Shown here: one piece after another, positions 7,621-14,411 of the stretch | How the letters are laid out: each line of letters opens with the position of its first letter | Numbering within the stretch: position 1 is the first letter of the stretch | Source of the DNA: an uncultured Lachnospiraceae bacterium | Lineage (GTDB): Bacteria > Bacillota > Clostridia > Lachnospirales > Lachnospiraceae | Reading direction: 5' to 3' | DNA length: 15,982 nucleotides | Assembly (NCBI GenBank): GCA_910588535.1 | Contig: CAJUOO010000037.1 | Location: forward strand, 15,078 to 31,059 | Made by a program: the position numbers and the translations under genes | Notes under the pieces: generated by a model | Seen by the model: the letters and a program-made list of their open reading frames with translations, nothing else | Told to the model about the DNA's origin: nothing | Databases searched by the model: none

Positions 7621-8396
7621 GAAAGATAGCATTTTCTAAGCTGTATATCGGGCTTATTCTGATTATTATGTATCTTCCGATTCTATTGATTGTGATCTAT
7701 TCTTTTAATGAATCTAAGATATCTTCTGTGTGGGGAGGCTTCTCGTTAAAATGGTATGAGATGCTGAGGAACGATCGGGCTATGCATGAAGCGATAAAGA
7801 ACAGTGTGTTATTGGGTGTATTAAGCTGCTGTGCCGCTGCGGTTGTCGGCACACTTGGCGCCGTGGGAATGAGTCGAGTGAAGTTGCGAACAAAGGGAGC
7901 TGTGGAATATATTTCCATGCTGCCAATTATGATACCAGAGATTATTCTGGGAATGATATTTATGACATTTTTTGCGTTGATTGGATTGCCGTTTGGGATG
8001 ACAACGCTGGTGATCGCACACACTGCATTTTGTATTCCATATGTGTATATGATGGTGAAGGCGAGGCTGGCGGGAATGGATGCTTCATTGTTGGAGGCTG
8101 CGAGGGATCTGGGGGCTTCTCCATGGCGGGTATTTTTTGATATTACTCTTCCTCTGATCGCTCCTGCTGTGATATCTGGGATGCTGCTCTCCTTTGCCAT
8201 GTCGCTGGATGATGTCGTGATCAGCATATTTGTCACAGGAGCTGAGACAAATACGCTTCCGATTAAGATATATACACAGATGAAAACAGGGGTGACACCA
8301 GAGATCAATGCATTGTGTACCATTATGTTGGGAGTGACGCTTGCTATAGTGATATTGTCAGGCATAATTGGTGGAAGAAAGAGAGGAGACGTGTAA
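7617..8396 (+). CDS. potC: Polyamine-type ABC importer, permease PotC
   Basis: This is the second permease of the importer, 259 residues with about six hydrophobic helices. The EAA motif is at 160-175 (EAARDLGASPWRVFFD), followed by the family-typical SFAMSLDDVVISIF. The reading frame is open far upstream inside potB, but the true start is almost surely TTG at 7617. It gives the usual length, GGAGGG (7605-7610) lies 6 nt upstream, and it overlaps the potB stop as TTGA, in line with the other junctions of this operon. The protein then begins MRKIAFSKLYIGL and enters the first membrane helix at once. Confidence 0.92.
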   Translation: MRKIAFSKLYIGLILIIMYLPILLIVIYSFNESKISSVWGGFSLKWYEMLRNDRAMHEAIKNSVLLGVLSCCAAAVVGTLGAVGMSRVKLRTKGAVEYISMLPIMIPEIILGMIFMTFFALIGLPFGMTTLVIAHTAFCIPYVYMMVKARLAGMDASLLEAARDLGASPWRVFFDITLPLIAPAVISGMLLSFAMSLDDVVISIFVTGAETNTLPIKIYTQMKTGVTPEINALCTIMLGVTLAIVILSGIIGGRKRGDV

Positions 8397-9454
8397 TGAA
8401 TATGAGGAGAATTATGAAAAAGGCAGCGCTGTTATTGACAGTCAGTATGGTTCTTATGACTCTGGCAGGGTGTGGAGGGGAAAAGGCTGCAGAGACATTG
8501 AACCTTTTTACATGGGATGGCATGTTTCCGCAGGAGGTTCTAAGTGGATTTGAGAAAGAATATGGCATTAAGATCAATTATTCGAACTTTGATTATGATG
8601 AGGATATGCTTGCTAAGCTGGAGACAGCAAAAGGAGGCGATTATGATCTTGTTATCGCAGATGACTATATTATAGAGATCGCGATTGCTGAGGGGTTGGT
8701 GAAGAAGCTGGATAAGAGCAAGCTTACAAATCTCGCAAATGTAGATCCCGTGTTTCAGGGGCATTTTTATGATAAGACAGATGAGTACACTGTGCCTTAT
8801 GGCGCGGGAATTCCGCTGATTGTCTATGATCCAGAGGCAGTGGATATTGAGATCACTGGCTATGAGGATCTGTGGAATCCCGCTCTTAAGAATAATGTGG
8901 CACTGATAGGAAATTATCGTGTGATAGATGGAATTGTATTGAAGATAATGGGAAAATCTTTTAATGAAAATGATACAGCAGTGATTGAGGAGGCTGGAAA
9001 AAAGCTTTTGGATCTGGCTCCAAATGTGCGTCTAATCAGTGATAATAATACACAAGATTATCTGATTAGCGGGGAGGCAGCCGCAGGCTTTCTCTATACT
9101 TCTCAGGTGACTATGGCGTTGGCGGCAAGAAATGATCTTAAGGTAGTGTATCCGAAGGAAGGTCTGGGCTTTGGAATTATGGCGGGCTTTATTCCTTCTC
9201 AGGCGCCAAACGAGGACGCAGCTCACAAATTTTTGGATTATATCTTAAGGCCAGAGATAGCGGCACAGTGCTTTGAGTATATTGGCTATGTCTGCACGAA
9301 TAAAGCGGCCGTTGAGTATTTGTCCGAGGAGGCAAGACAGAGTTTGTCTTTGCCGGAGGAGGCAAAATCCGGGGAATTTATTATGGATATCAGCGCCGAG
9401 GCGAATGAGGTGCACGAGAGGATCTGGACAGAATTTAAGGCAGCTTTGAATTAA
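8396..9454 (+). CDS. potD: PotD-like solute-binding lipoprotein of the ABC importer
   Basis: This is the extracytoplasmic binding protein that hands substrate to PotBC. The 352-residue precursor has a lipoprotein signal: basic MNMRRIMKK, a hydrophobic stretch, and lipobox LAGC with lipidated Cys26. The mature part aligns along its length with E. coli PotD as I remember it (KLTNLANVDPVF, SGEAAAGFLY, NEDAAHKFLDYILRPEIA). However, most polyamine contacts are changed: Asp168 to Asn173, Glu171 to Val176, Trp229 to Tyr234, Trp255 to Gly260 and Asp257 to Met262. The first-lobe Trp is kept (Trp40). It may bind another ligand. The ATG at 8396 shares its A with the potC TAA stop, and GAGGAG lies 7 nt upstream. 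An in-frame open stretch inside potC is not part of the gene. Confidence 0.88.
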   Translation: MNMRRIMKKAALLLTVSMVLMTLAGCGGEKAAETLNLFTWDGMFPQEVLSGFEKEYGIKINYSNFDYDEDMLAKLETAKGGDYDLVIADDYIIEIAIAEGLVKKLDKSKLTNLANVDPVFQGHFYDKTDEYTVPYGAGIPLIVYDPEAVDIEITGYEDLWNPALKNNVALIGNYRVIDGIVLKIMGKSFNENDTAVIEEAGKKLLDLAPNVRLISDNNTQDYLISGEAAAGFLYTSQVTMALAARNDLKVVYPKEGLGFGIMAGFIPSQAPNEDAAHKFLDYILRPEIAAQCFEYIGYVCTNKAAVEYLSEEARQSLSLPEEAKSGEFIMDISAEANEVHERIWTEFKAALN

Positions 9455-9478
9455 TCCTTATCAGAAAAAACACCAATT

Positions 9479-9542
9479 ATCGGCTCCTTCATATATTACT
9501 ATATAGAAATCTATATGGTGATATAGAAGGGAGCCGATTTTT
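9479..9542 (+). terminator. Long hairpin ending the pot operon; its 3' arm contains the next gene's ribosome site
   Basis: The arms 9479-9506 and 9511-9538 (28 nt each) pair almost fully around an AAAT loop, with two mismatches near ATCGGCTCC and three G-U pairs, followed by TTTTT (9538-9542). It has the shape of an intrinsic terminator for potABCD. The 3' arm also carries AAGGGAG (9527-9533), the only plausible ribosome-binding site for the gene starting at 9543, so the fold would hide that site. Confidence 0.85.
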
Positions 9543-10088
9543 ATGGAGGAGCATGCTGTTTTGACCTGCGATTGTAGTTTTGTGGGCTTAAAACCGATTA
9601 TGGTGGATTTGCCATATCCACCTATCTGTGTCAGAGAGAAGAATATGGCATATGCGGGGTATCTAAGTATAGATTACTGTGGAGCTGTGTCTGAGCTATC
9701 TGCCATCACACAATATATTAACAATGAGACGCGCCTTGCGTGTGAGAATTGCCCTATGGCGAGAACCATTCTTGGCATTGCTGTGGCAGAGATGATGCAT
9801 CTGCAAAAGCTGGGAGAGTTGATAGTGCTGCTTGGCGGAACCGTTGATTATGCAGCAAAGTACAAAAATGGTAGAAGAATGTTGTGGACGCCGGAGTTTC
9901 TCTCTTTGCAGAAGGAACGCGAGAGGATAATAGCTGCGGGTATAGAGTCAGAACAGGCAGCCATTCAGCAGTATCAGGCACATATCCGCATGATTGGGGA
10001 TGAGTATGTCAATGCTGTGCTTAAAAGAATCATTATGGATGAGGAGTATCATATTATGTTGCTTCAGGCGCTATCATGTGAGAAATAG
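9543..10088 (+). CDS. Ferritin-like di-metal four-helix protein
   Basis: The protein has 181 residues. Its four-helix pattern carries carboxylate and His ligands as in ferritin-like or Mn-catalase-like proteins: Glu51 in VSELSAITQY, Glu83-x-x-His86 (EMMH), Glu137 in ESEQAAIQQY and Glu167-x-x-His170 (EEYH). The N-terminal PYPPICVREKNMAYAGYLSIDY region is typical of a clostridial family of small ferritin-like proteins. Activity (manganese or iron storage, peroxide removal, spore-coat role) cannot be told from sequence. Cys9, Cys11, Cys67 and Cys70 form two close pairs. The ATG at 9543 is immediately downstream of the pot terminator. ATG 9600 has no ribosome site, so 9543 is preferred, with AAGGGAG 9 nt upstream inside the hairpin. 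It has no separate promoter that I can see. Confidence 0.83.
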   Translation: MEEHAVLTCDCSFVGLKPIMVDLPYPPICVREKNMAYAGYLSIDYCGAVSELSAITQYINNETRLACENCPMARTILGIAVAEMMHLQKLGELIVLLGGTVDYAAKYKNGRRMLWTPEFLSLQKERERIIAAGIESEQAAIQQYQAHIRMIGDEYVNAVLKRIIMDEEYHIMLLQALSCEK

Positions 10089-10131
10089 AATATTACTGGG
10101 AAAAGTAATTATTAATTTTGTATGAATATTC

Positions 10132-10174
10132 CGGCAGCGGCGCATGTGAAGGAACGGCAGACGCTGCCGTTTTT
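10132..10174 (+). terminator. Intrinsic terminator after the ferritin-like gene, with two possible 5' arms
   Basis: The 3' arm CGCTGCCG (10162-10169) followed by TTTTT can pair with a distant CGGCAGCG (10132-10139, 8 bp, 22-nt loop). Part of it can instead pair with a near copy: AACGGCAG (10153-10160) with CTGCCGTT (10164-10171), leaving a 3-nt loop. Either form ends in the T run and should terminate. Confidence 0.85.
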
Positions 10175-10244
10175 CTTGGAAAATAAGGGCTTTTTGCCTT
10201 TTGGAACCGTGACATTTGTCATTAGAAGATATGATGGGAATTTC

Positions 10245-10273
10245 TTGCCAAGTTAAAAGGGATGTTATATAAT
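10245..10273 (+). promoter_or_regulatory. Sigma-A promoter of xpaC-telA
   Basis: TTGCCA (10245-10250) and a perfect TATAAT (10268-10273) are spaced 17 nt. The ribosome site GGAGG (10315-10319) lies 6 nt before the ATG at 10326, giving a short leader. Confidence 0.85.
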
Positions 10274-10325
10274 AAACTTAATTACTGTGAAAATGATATA
10301 ACCGTGTCAAGTTTGGAGGATAAGA

Positions 10326-11654
10326 ATGGGGAATAGCGGGGAAAAGAATTTAGGGCAGGAAATACAAACTATAGTTCAGGATGCGGTGAAAAATATGGAT
10401 TTTCAGGGACTGAACAGAGAGATTGGAAATACTGCCAGAATAGCGATAGATGATATTAGAAGAAATATCAACAGTCAGCCGGAGCAGTTTGCCGCAAATA
10501 TTCACGGAAAGGACAGGGATTATAAGATTATTCGTGATGCAAATGGAAGGTATCAGAAGATACGTACAGGTACGGCAGAGATGATGGAGTCTGCAAGACA
10601 GCAAGCTCGCCAGACACAACAGAGAGTGAGTCAGAGACCGAATGTTTCTCAGACACAGAGGCAGGTGCCTCAGACTAGACAGCCTCAACCGATCAAAAGA
10701 GTTGCTCCTTTGGTTGATGATAAACCAGCAGGCAGAATATCAAGTGTGGTTTATACATTATTGGGAGGATTTTTTGGATTTTCTTTTGGATTGGCCATTA
10801 TGATATTGTGTCTGGTGGGAGTCGTTGAGTGGGAGGCGGGCTGTATTATCGCCGCGATGATTTTATCTCCATTTTTTCTGGGAAGTGTAGCTATGCTCAC
10901 AACAGGTATTATCCAGTCAAAAAGGCTGCAGAGATTTCGGCAGTATGTGAGAATACTTAATGGCAGAACGTATGCGATGCTGGATGAGTTTGCCGCTAAT
11001 GTGGGAAAGAATAGATCATATGTGAGAAAAGATGTGCAGAAGATGATTTCCCTGCGCATGTTTCCTTTCGGAAGGCTGGACAATGAGGGAACCTGTCTGA
11101 TATTAAATAATGAGACATGGCAGCAGTACGTGGCGCTGAAAAATCAGAGGTATCAATTAGAGCTGGAAGAGGAGGAACAGAAGCGAATCGAGGAGGAAGA
11201 TCCCTTTCAGAGGGAGGTTGCCAAGGCACTTAAGGAAGGCGAGAGCTATCTAAGCCAGATACGAGAGGCAAATAATGCAATACCCGGCAAAGAGATCTCA
11301 AAGAAGCTTGATGATCTGGAGCTAATCATTAGAAAGATATTTGAGCAGCTAAAGAATCATCCTGAGAAGATACCAGAGATGAATAAGTTTATGGAGTATT
11401 ATCTTCCCACAACGCTCAAGTTGGTCAAAGCTTATCGAGAATTTGACGGACAGGCATTGGAGGGAGAGAATATCAGCAGTGGAAAGCAGGAGATTGAGAA
11501 AACGCTCGACACTATCAATAAGGCATTTCTGAATTTATTTGATAATCTGTTTGCGGATACAGCGATGGATATTTCTACAGATATCTCTGTGCTGCGGACA
11601 ATGCTTGCACAGGAGGGGCTTACCGATTCAGATTTTAACCTGAATAGGAATTAA
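10326..11654 (+). CDS. xpaC: XpaC-family membrane protein (5-bromo-4-chloroindolyl phosphate hydrolysis family)
   Basis: The 442-residue protein has an N-terminal soluble region (1-90), a Gln/Arg-rich low-complexity linker (about 91-121), two adjacent membrane helices (about 140-166 and 172-196) and a C-terminal cytosolic part. That part has a DEFAANVGKNRSYVRKDVQKMI segment (220-241) resembling a small winged-helix-like motif, followed by a charged coiled-coil stretch (272-300). The family is named after a B. subtilis gene whose presence gave hydrolysis of a chromogenic phosphate; it has no proven enzyme activity. Pairing with a TelA-family gene, as here with a 12-nt gap, is also known in B. 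subtilis (xpaC-yaaN) and suggests the two proteins act together at the membrane. Many clostridial members have the same layout; exact role unknown. Confidence 0.82.
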   Translation: MGNSGEKNLGQEIQTIVQDAVKNMDFQGLNREIGNTARIAIDDIRRNINSQPEQFAANIHGKDRDYKIIRDANGRYQKIRTGTAEMMESARQQARQTQQRVSQRPNVSQTQRQVPQTRQPQPIKRVAPLVDDKPAGRISSVVYTLLGGFFGFSFGLAIMILCLVGVVEWEAGCIIAAMILSPFFLGSVAMLTTGIIQSKRLQRFRQYVRILNGRTYAMLDEFAANVGKNRSYVRKDVQKMISLRMFPFGRLDNEGTCLILNNETWQQYVALKNQRYQLELEEEEQKRIEEEDPFQREVAKALKEGESYLSQIREANNAIPGKEISKKLDDLELIIRKIFEQLKNHPEKIPEMNKFMEYYLPTTLKLVKAYREFDGQALEGENISSGKQEIEKTLDTINKAFLNLFDNLFADTAMDISTDISVLRTMLAQEGLTDSDFNLNRN

Positions 11655-11666
11655 AGGAGGATAGAC

Positions 11667-12818
11667 ATGGATAACGAAATGAAGGATTTGACACAGACGG
11701 CGACACCGACACTTACCTTTGAGCCTTTTAAGGAGGAGGCAGCACAGACTGTGCCCCAGACAAAGGAGGAGGTCAGTGCACCGGCATTGGATGAGAGTAG
11801 CCTGTCAACAGAAGAGCGCAAAATGGTAGATGATTTTGCATCACAGATCGATCTGGGAAATTCGAATCTGGTGCTTCAGTATGGGGCTGGTGCGCAGAAG
11901 AAGATCGCAGATTTTTCCGAGACAGCACTTGGAAGCGTGAAAACCAAGGATCTGGGAGAGATTGGGGAGATGCTGACAGGAGTGGTGGCAGAGCTTCGCA
12001 ACTTCGATCAGGATGAGGATGAAAAGGGCTTTATGGGGCTGTTTAAGAAAAATGCTAATAAGCTTAACACAATGAAAGCAAAATATGCCAAGGCAGAGAC
12101 AAATGTCACACGGATCTGTCAGGTGCTGGAGGGACATCAGATTCAGCTTTTAAAGGATGTGGCGATGCTGGATAAGATGTACGAATTAAATAAAACATAT
12201 TTTAAAGAATTATCCATGTACATTCTGGCAGGAAAGAAGAAGCTGAATCATGTGAAGACAGTGGAGCTTCCCGCGCTGGTAGATAAATCAACAAAGAGTG
12301 GACTGCCTGAGGATGCACAGGCAGCGAATGATCTGGCAAATCTTTGCAACCGTTTTGAAAAAAAGCTTCATGATCTTGAACTGACTCGTATGATCTCCAT
12401 ACAGATGGCGCCGCAGATCCGCCTTGTTCAGGGCAATGATACATTGATGGCAGAGAAGATACAGTCCACACTGGTCAATACCATTCCTCTGTGGAAAAGC
12501 CAGATGGTTCTGGCGCTCGGCGTAGCTCATTCTGGGCAGGCAGCCCGCGCACAGCGCGAAGTGACAGATATGACAAATGAGCTATTAAGGAAAAATGCAG
12601 CTACGCTTAAGATGGCGACAATTGAGACAGCGAAGGAATCAGAGAGGGGAATCGTGGATATTGATACGTTGAAGGTGACAAATGAATCGCTGATTTCCAC
12701 CTTAGATGAGGTGTTGAAGATACAGGAGGAGGGACGCCAGAAGCGCAAGGAGGCAGAGGCGGAGCTTAACCGTATAGAAAATGAGCTGAAAACGAAGTTG
12801 CTTTCGTTAAGAGCATAG
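11667..12818 (+). CDS. telA: TelA-family toxic anion resistance protein
   Basis: TelA-type proteins were first tied to tellurite resistance and later to general envelope or antibiotic stress; the biochemical action is unknown. The 383-residue protein is nearly all helical and lacks membrane segments or a signal peptide. After a disordered N-terminus (1-45) it shows the family start IDLGNSNLVLQYGAGAQKKIADFS (61-84), then FMGLFKKNANKLNTM (122-136), TRMISIQMAPQIRLVQGN, and a long C-terminal coiled coil (about 325-380). AAAGGAGG spans the xpaC stop and lies 6-7 nt before the ATG, so the two genes are translated from one message. The TAG stop (12816-12818) is already the first base-triplet of the 198-bp repeat that follows. 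Confidence 0.9.
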   Translation: MDNEMKDLTQTATPTLTFEPFKEEAAQTVPQTKEEVSAPALDESSLSTEERKMVDDFASQIDLGNSNLVLQYGAGAQKKIADFSETALGSVKTKDLGEIGEMLTGVVAELRNFDQDEDEKGFMGLFKKNANKLNTMKAKYAKAETNVTRICQVLEGHQIQLLKDVAMLDKMYELNKTYFKELSMYILAGKKKLNHVKTVELPALVDKSTKSGLPEDAQAANDLANLCNRFEKKLHDLELTRMISIQMAPQIRLVQGNDTLMAEKIQSTLVNTIPLWKSQMVLALGVAHSGQAARAQREVTDMTNELLRKNAATLKMATIETAKESERGIVDIDTLKVTNESLISTLDEVLKIQEEGRQKRKEAEAELNRIENELKTKLLSLRA

Positions 12819-13013
12819 TGTGAAATAAAAATTTCACATCTTGATTTATATGCCTGCTAAAGCAGGCGGATGGGAGTTAGTGTGAGAAGAACTTCTAATC
12901 ACTCGCAGCAAGGGCTGCTTCATGAAGAAGTTCTAAATCTCACACAAGAGAATGCCTGAAATACAGCATTCTCTGTATAGATTTGAGATTCCGCAAAGCG
13001 GAATCATGGGGGT
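12816..13013. repeat. Structured 198-bp tandem repeat, copy 1
   Basis: The unit starts at the telA stop and is nearly all inverted repeats. H1: TGTGAAAT-aaaa-ATTTCACA (12819-12838). H2: GCCTGC-taaa-GCAGGC (12852-12867). H3 is compound (12880-12945): GTGTGAG/CTCACAC outside, AGAACTTCT/AGAAGTTCT in the middle, GCAGC/GCTGC inside. H4: AGAGAATGC/GCATTCTCT (12947-12974). H5: GATTCCGC-aaa-GCGGAATC (12987-13005). H2 and H5 are both followed by an ATGGGRGTTAGTGTGA-like run, so the unit itself seems built of two related half-units. It holds no convincing gene. It could be an RNA element, a palindromic dispersed repeat, or a mobile miniature element. Confidence 0.9.
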
Positions 13014-13211
13014 TAGTGTGAAATAAAAATTTCACATCTTGATTTATATGCCTGCTAAAGCAGGCGGATGGGAGTTAGTGTGAGAAGAACTTCTAATCAC
13101 TCGCAGCAAGGGCTGCTTCATGAAGAAGTTCTAAATCTCACACAAGAGAATGTCTGAAATACGGCATTCTCTGTATAGATTTGAAATCCCGCAAAGCGGA
13201 ATCATGGAAGT
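13014..13211. repeat. Structured 198-bp tandem repeat, copy 2
   Basis: This is the second copy at an offset of exactly 198 bp. Its first 133 bp appear identical to copy 1; the last third has a handful of substitutions (near 13153, 13163, 13183, 13187 and 13207-13208). The H4 stem is kept by a G-U pair, while H5 has lost two pairs. After it, TTAGAATGAAAAG resembles the beginning of a third unit that breaks off. Confidence 0.9.
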
Positions 13212-13404
13212 TAGAATGAAAAGAGGATGCCAAGGGACACTTCATTATTCATCATTAGGATCTGGGCTATCTGTAAAAAAGGCATTTGAACAAGCTAAAG
13301 GGGTTATGATGCTTGAATCGCCAACAGAAGCCAATACTCCTATGCTATATACCAAAGATGAAATAGATGCAGATACACTATTTTTTGTACGCCCTGTTTC
13401 TTGA
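13150..13404 (+). pseudogene. Small reading frame fused to the repeat; possible tail of a lost larger gene
   Basis: The frame opens at an ATG inside H4 of repeat copy 2 and runs 84 codons. About the first 20 residues (MSEIRHSLYRFEIPQSGIM) are repeat sequence, and copy 1 encodes the same peptide but stops after 24 codons, so they are probably not an original N-terminus. The unique part (from about 13212) reads like the end of a real protein: LHYSSLGSGLSVKKAFEQAK, then NTPMLYTKDEIDADTLFFVRP. The pattern faintly recalls the C-terminal end of CHAT/caspase-like domains, but this is only an impression. No clear SD precedes the ATG. Either a degraded gene whose 5' part was lost, or a small hypothetical gene; product unknown. 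Confidence 0.4.
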
Positions 13405-13518
13405 ATTTTCACATTCCTTTATTATAAGAATTTAGACTAAATATGTCTACCCAAGTACTGGATTTGGTTATCCAAATTCGCTTGTCAGGGGCTTTTCCCC
13501 TAAGACTCTATTAAAATG

Positions 13519-13560
13519 TAAAGAGCCGATGAACTTTGTGAGAGGTTCATCGGCTCTTTA
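13519..13560. terminator. Bidirectional terminator between the repeat region and padR
   Basis: TAAAGAGCCGATGAAC (13519-13534) and GTTCATCGGCTCTTTA (13545-13560) form a perfect 16-bp stem with a 10-nt loop. It stands 17 nt from the end of the - strand regulator and can stop transcription from both sides. Smaller inverted repeats precede it: ATTTAG/CTAAAT near 13434, TTTGG/CCAAA near 13463, AGGGG/CCCCT at 13487-13501. Confidence 0.88.
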
Positions 13561-13577
13561 TAAATTTGTGGGGAAGA

Positions 13578-14114
13578 CTATGCGTTTTTATTACAGCTTT
13601 CAAGCAACCGATTTGTTCCTGTTATTTCCGCATCTACTAAGTCAATCATTCGTTTTACATTTGCGGAATGAGTAGCGGAAACTTCATTCTCCCATAATGG
13701 ATTTACTTGCTTTTCAATTCCTGTACGATATTTTTGCAGGACAGTAAGGCGTTCCCGTAAAAGCTCCTGTTGTTCCTCTGGTGTAAATGTATTCAAGAAA
13801 AATGCGGCAATAGAAAAAATGTTTGTATCGTAATTGAATTGTAGGATGGATGCTTTTAGCGTAGCTATAAATTCGTCTTTCCCTTTGTCAGAAAGACTAT
13901 AAATGGTACGGTCTGGCATATTTCCGACTTTCTCGGATGTGCCTAATATGTACTCCTTTTTTTCGAGAGTTTTCAGCGTAGAATATACGGTCGAATCAGC
14001 GATATTAAACCACCATTTTACATTCATGTAGTTTAAAAGCTTTATTATCTCATATGCGTTAAGCGGTTTTTCATAGATAAGCCCCAAAAGCATTGTGGCA
14101 GGTTTTGATAACAT
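13578..14114 (-). CDS. PadR-family transcriptional regulator
   Basis: The 178-residue protein has an N-terminal winged helix-turn-helix (about 1-78): MLLGLIYEKPLNAYEIIKLL, a recognition helix around 41-51 (STVYSTLKTLE), and a wing ending RTIYSLSDKGKDEF. The longer helical C-terminal domain (about 85-178) is of the Vir_act_alpha_C type that makes the dimer. PadR proteins usually repress their own gene and a neighbouring membrane or efflux gene until a ligand binds. On its own strand AAGGAGG lies 7 nt before the ATG. It is transcribed away from the CPBP gene, so the 14115-14234 interval is the shared control region. Base composition is AT-richer than genes left of 12818. Confidence 0.9.
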   Translation of the reverse strand: MLSKPATMLLGLIYEKPLNAYEIIKLLNYMNVKWWFNIADSTVYSTLKTLEKKEYILGTSEKVGNMPDRTIYSLSDKGKDEFIATLKASILQFNYDTNIFSIAAFFLNTFTPEEQQELLRERLTVLQKYRTGIEKQVNPLWENEVSATHSANVKRMIDLVDAEITGTNRLLESCNKNA

Positions 14115-14126
14115 ACAGTTTCCTCC

Positions 14127-14191
14127 TTGACATCCTGTTGTATTTATAGTACTTTATATATAAATTAGTTTTTATAAGTACTACTATTATA
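14127..14191. promoter_or_regulatory. Divergent promoter and candidate PadR operator
   Basis: Two AGTACT hexamers (14148-14153 and 14177-14182) flank an AT-rich core, and the surrounding bases form an imperfect inverted repeat (AGTACTTTATA / TATAAGTACT). On the - strand TATAAT (14186-14191) is a good -10 for padR, though its -35 is weak. On the + strand TTGACA (14127-14132) with a weak -10 TACTTT (14150-14155, spacing 17) overlaps the first hexamer. A protein bound here would block both directions. Confidence 0.5.
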
Positions 14192-14234
14192 CCACAATCA
14201 AATTGAAAATGGAATACTAAAAAAGGAGGTTTTT

Positions 14235-14273
14235 ATGCCACTACATATTCGTTACAGCGAGGCTCAAAATTAA
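14235..14273 (+). other. Twelve-codon reading frame with very strong ribosome site (leader peptide or gene remnant)
   Basis: AAAGGAGG (14222-14229) lies 5 nt before ATG 14235, which opens MPLHIRYSEAQN and stops at TAA 14271-14273. In the next frame the sequence stays open for about 27 more codons (KIKAYFGGLSALRDC...), as if one frameshift had broken a longer gene. It could instead be a short leader peptide ahead of the CPBP gene. I recognise no product. The interval 14274-14411 shows no other gene. Confidence 0.35.
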
Positions 14274-14411
14274 AGCATATTTTGGAGGATTGTCTGCATT
14301 GAGGGATTGTGTACTTTCAGAGGGCGAGTTTATGCAATACAAAGATTGAAGTAAAAAAATGTCAAGTAACGGTCAGTGAAGATATTGATAAAAGCGGGGG
14401 AATAAAGCAGA

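Noticed and set aside
7697..8365. A 222-codon open frame on the - strand
   Set aside because: It lies opposite potC, which has clear family motifs; the frame is open because of codon bias of the sense gene and shows no recognisable domain.
12952..13026. A 24-codon peptide gene in repeat copy 1 matching the start of the 13150 frame
   Set aside because: It has no ribosome site, and its sequence is fully explained by the H4 and H5 inverted repeats.
12816..13211. CRISPR array
   Set aside because: There are only two direct copies of a 198-bp unit with no short repeats and no spacers.
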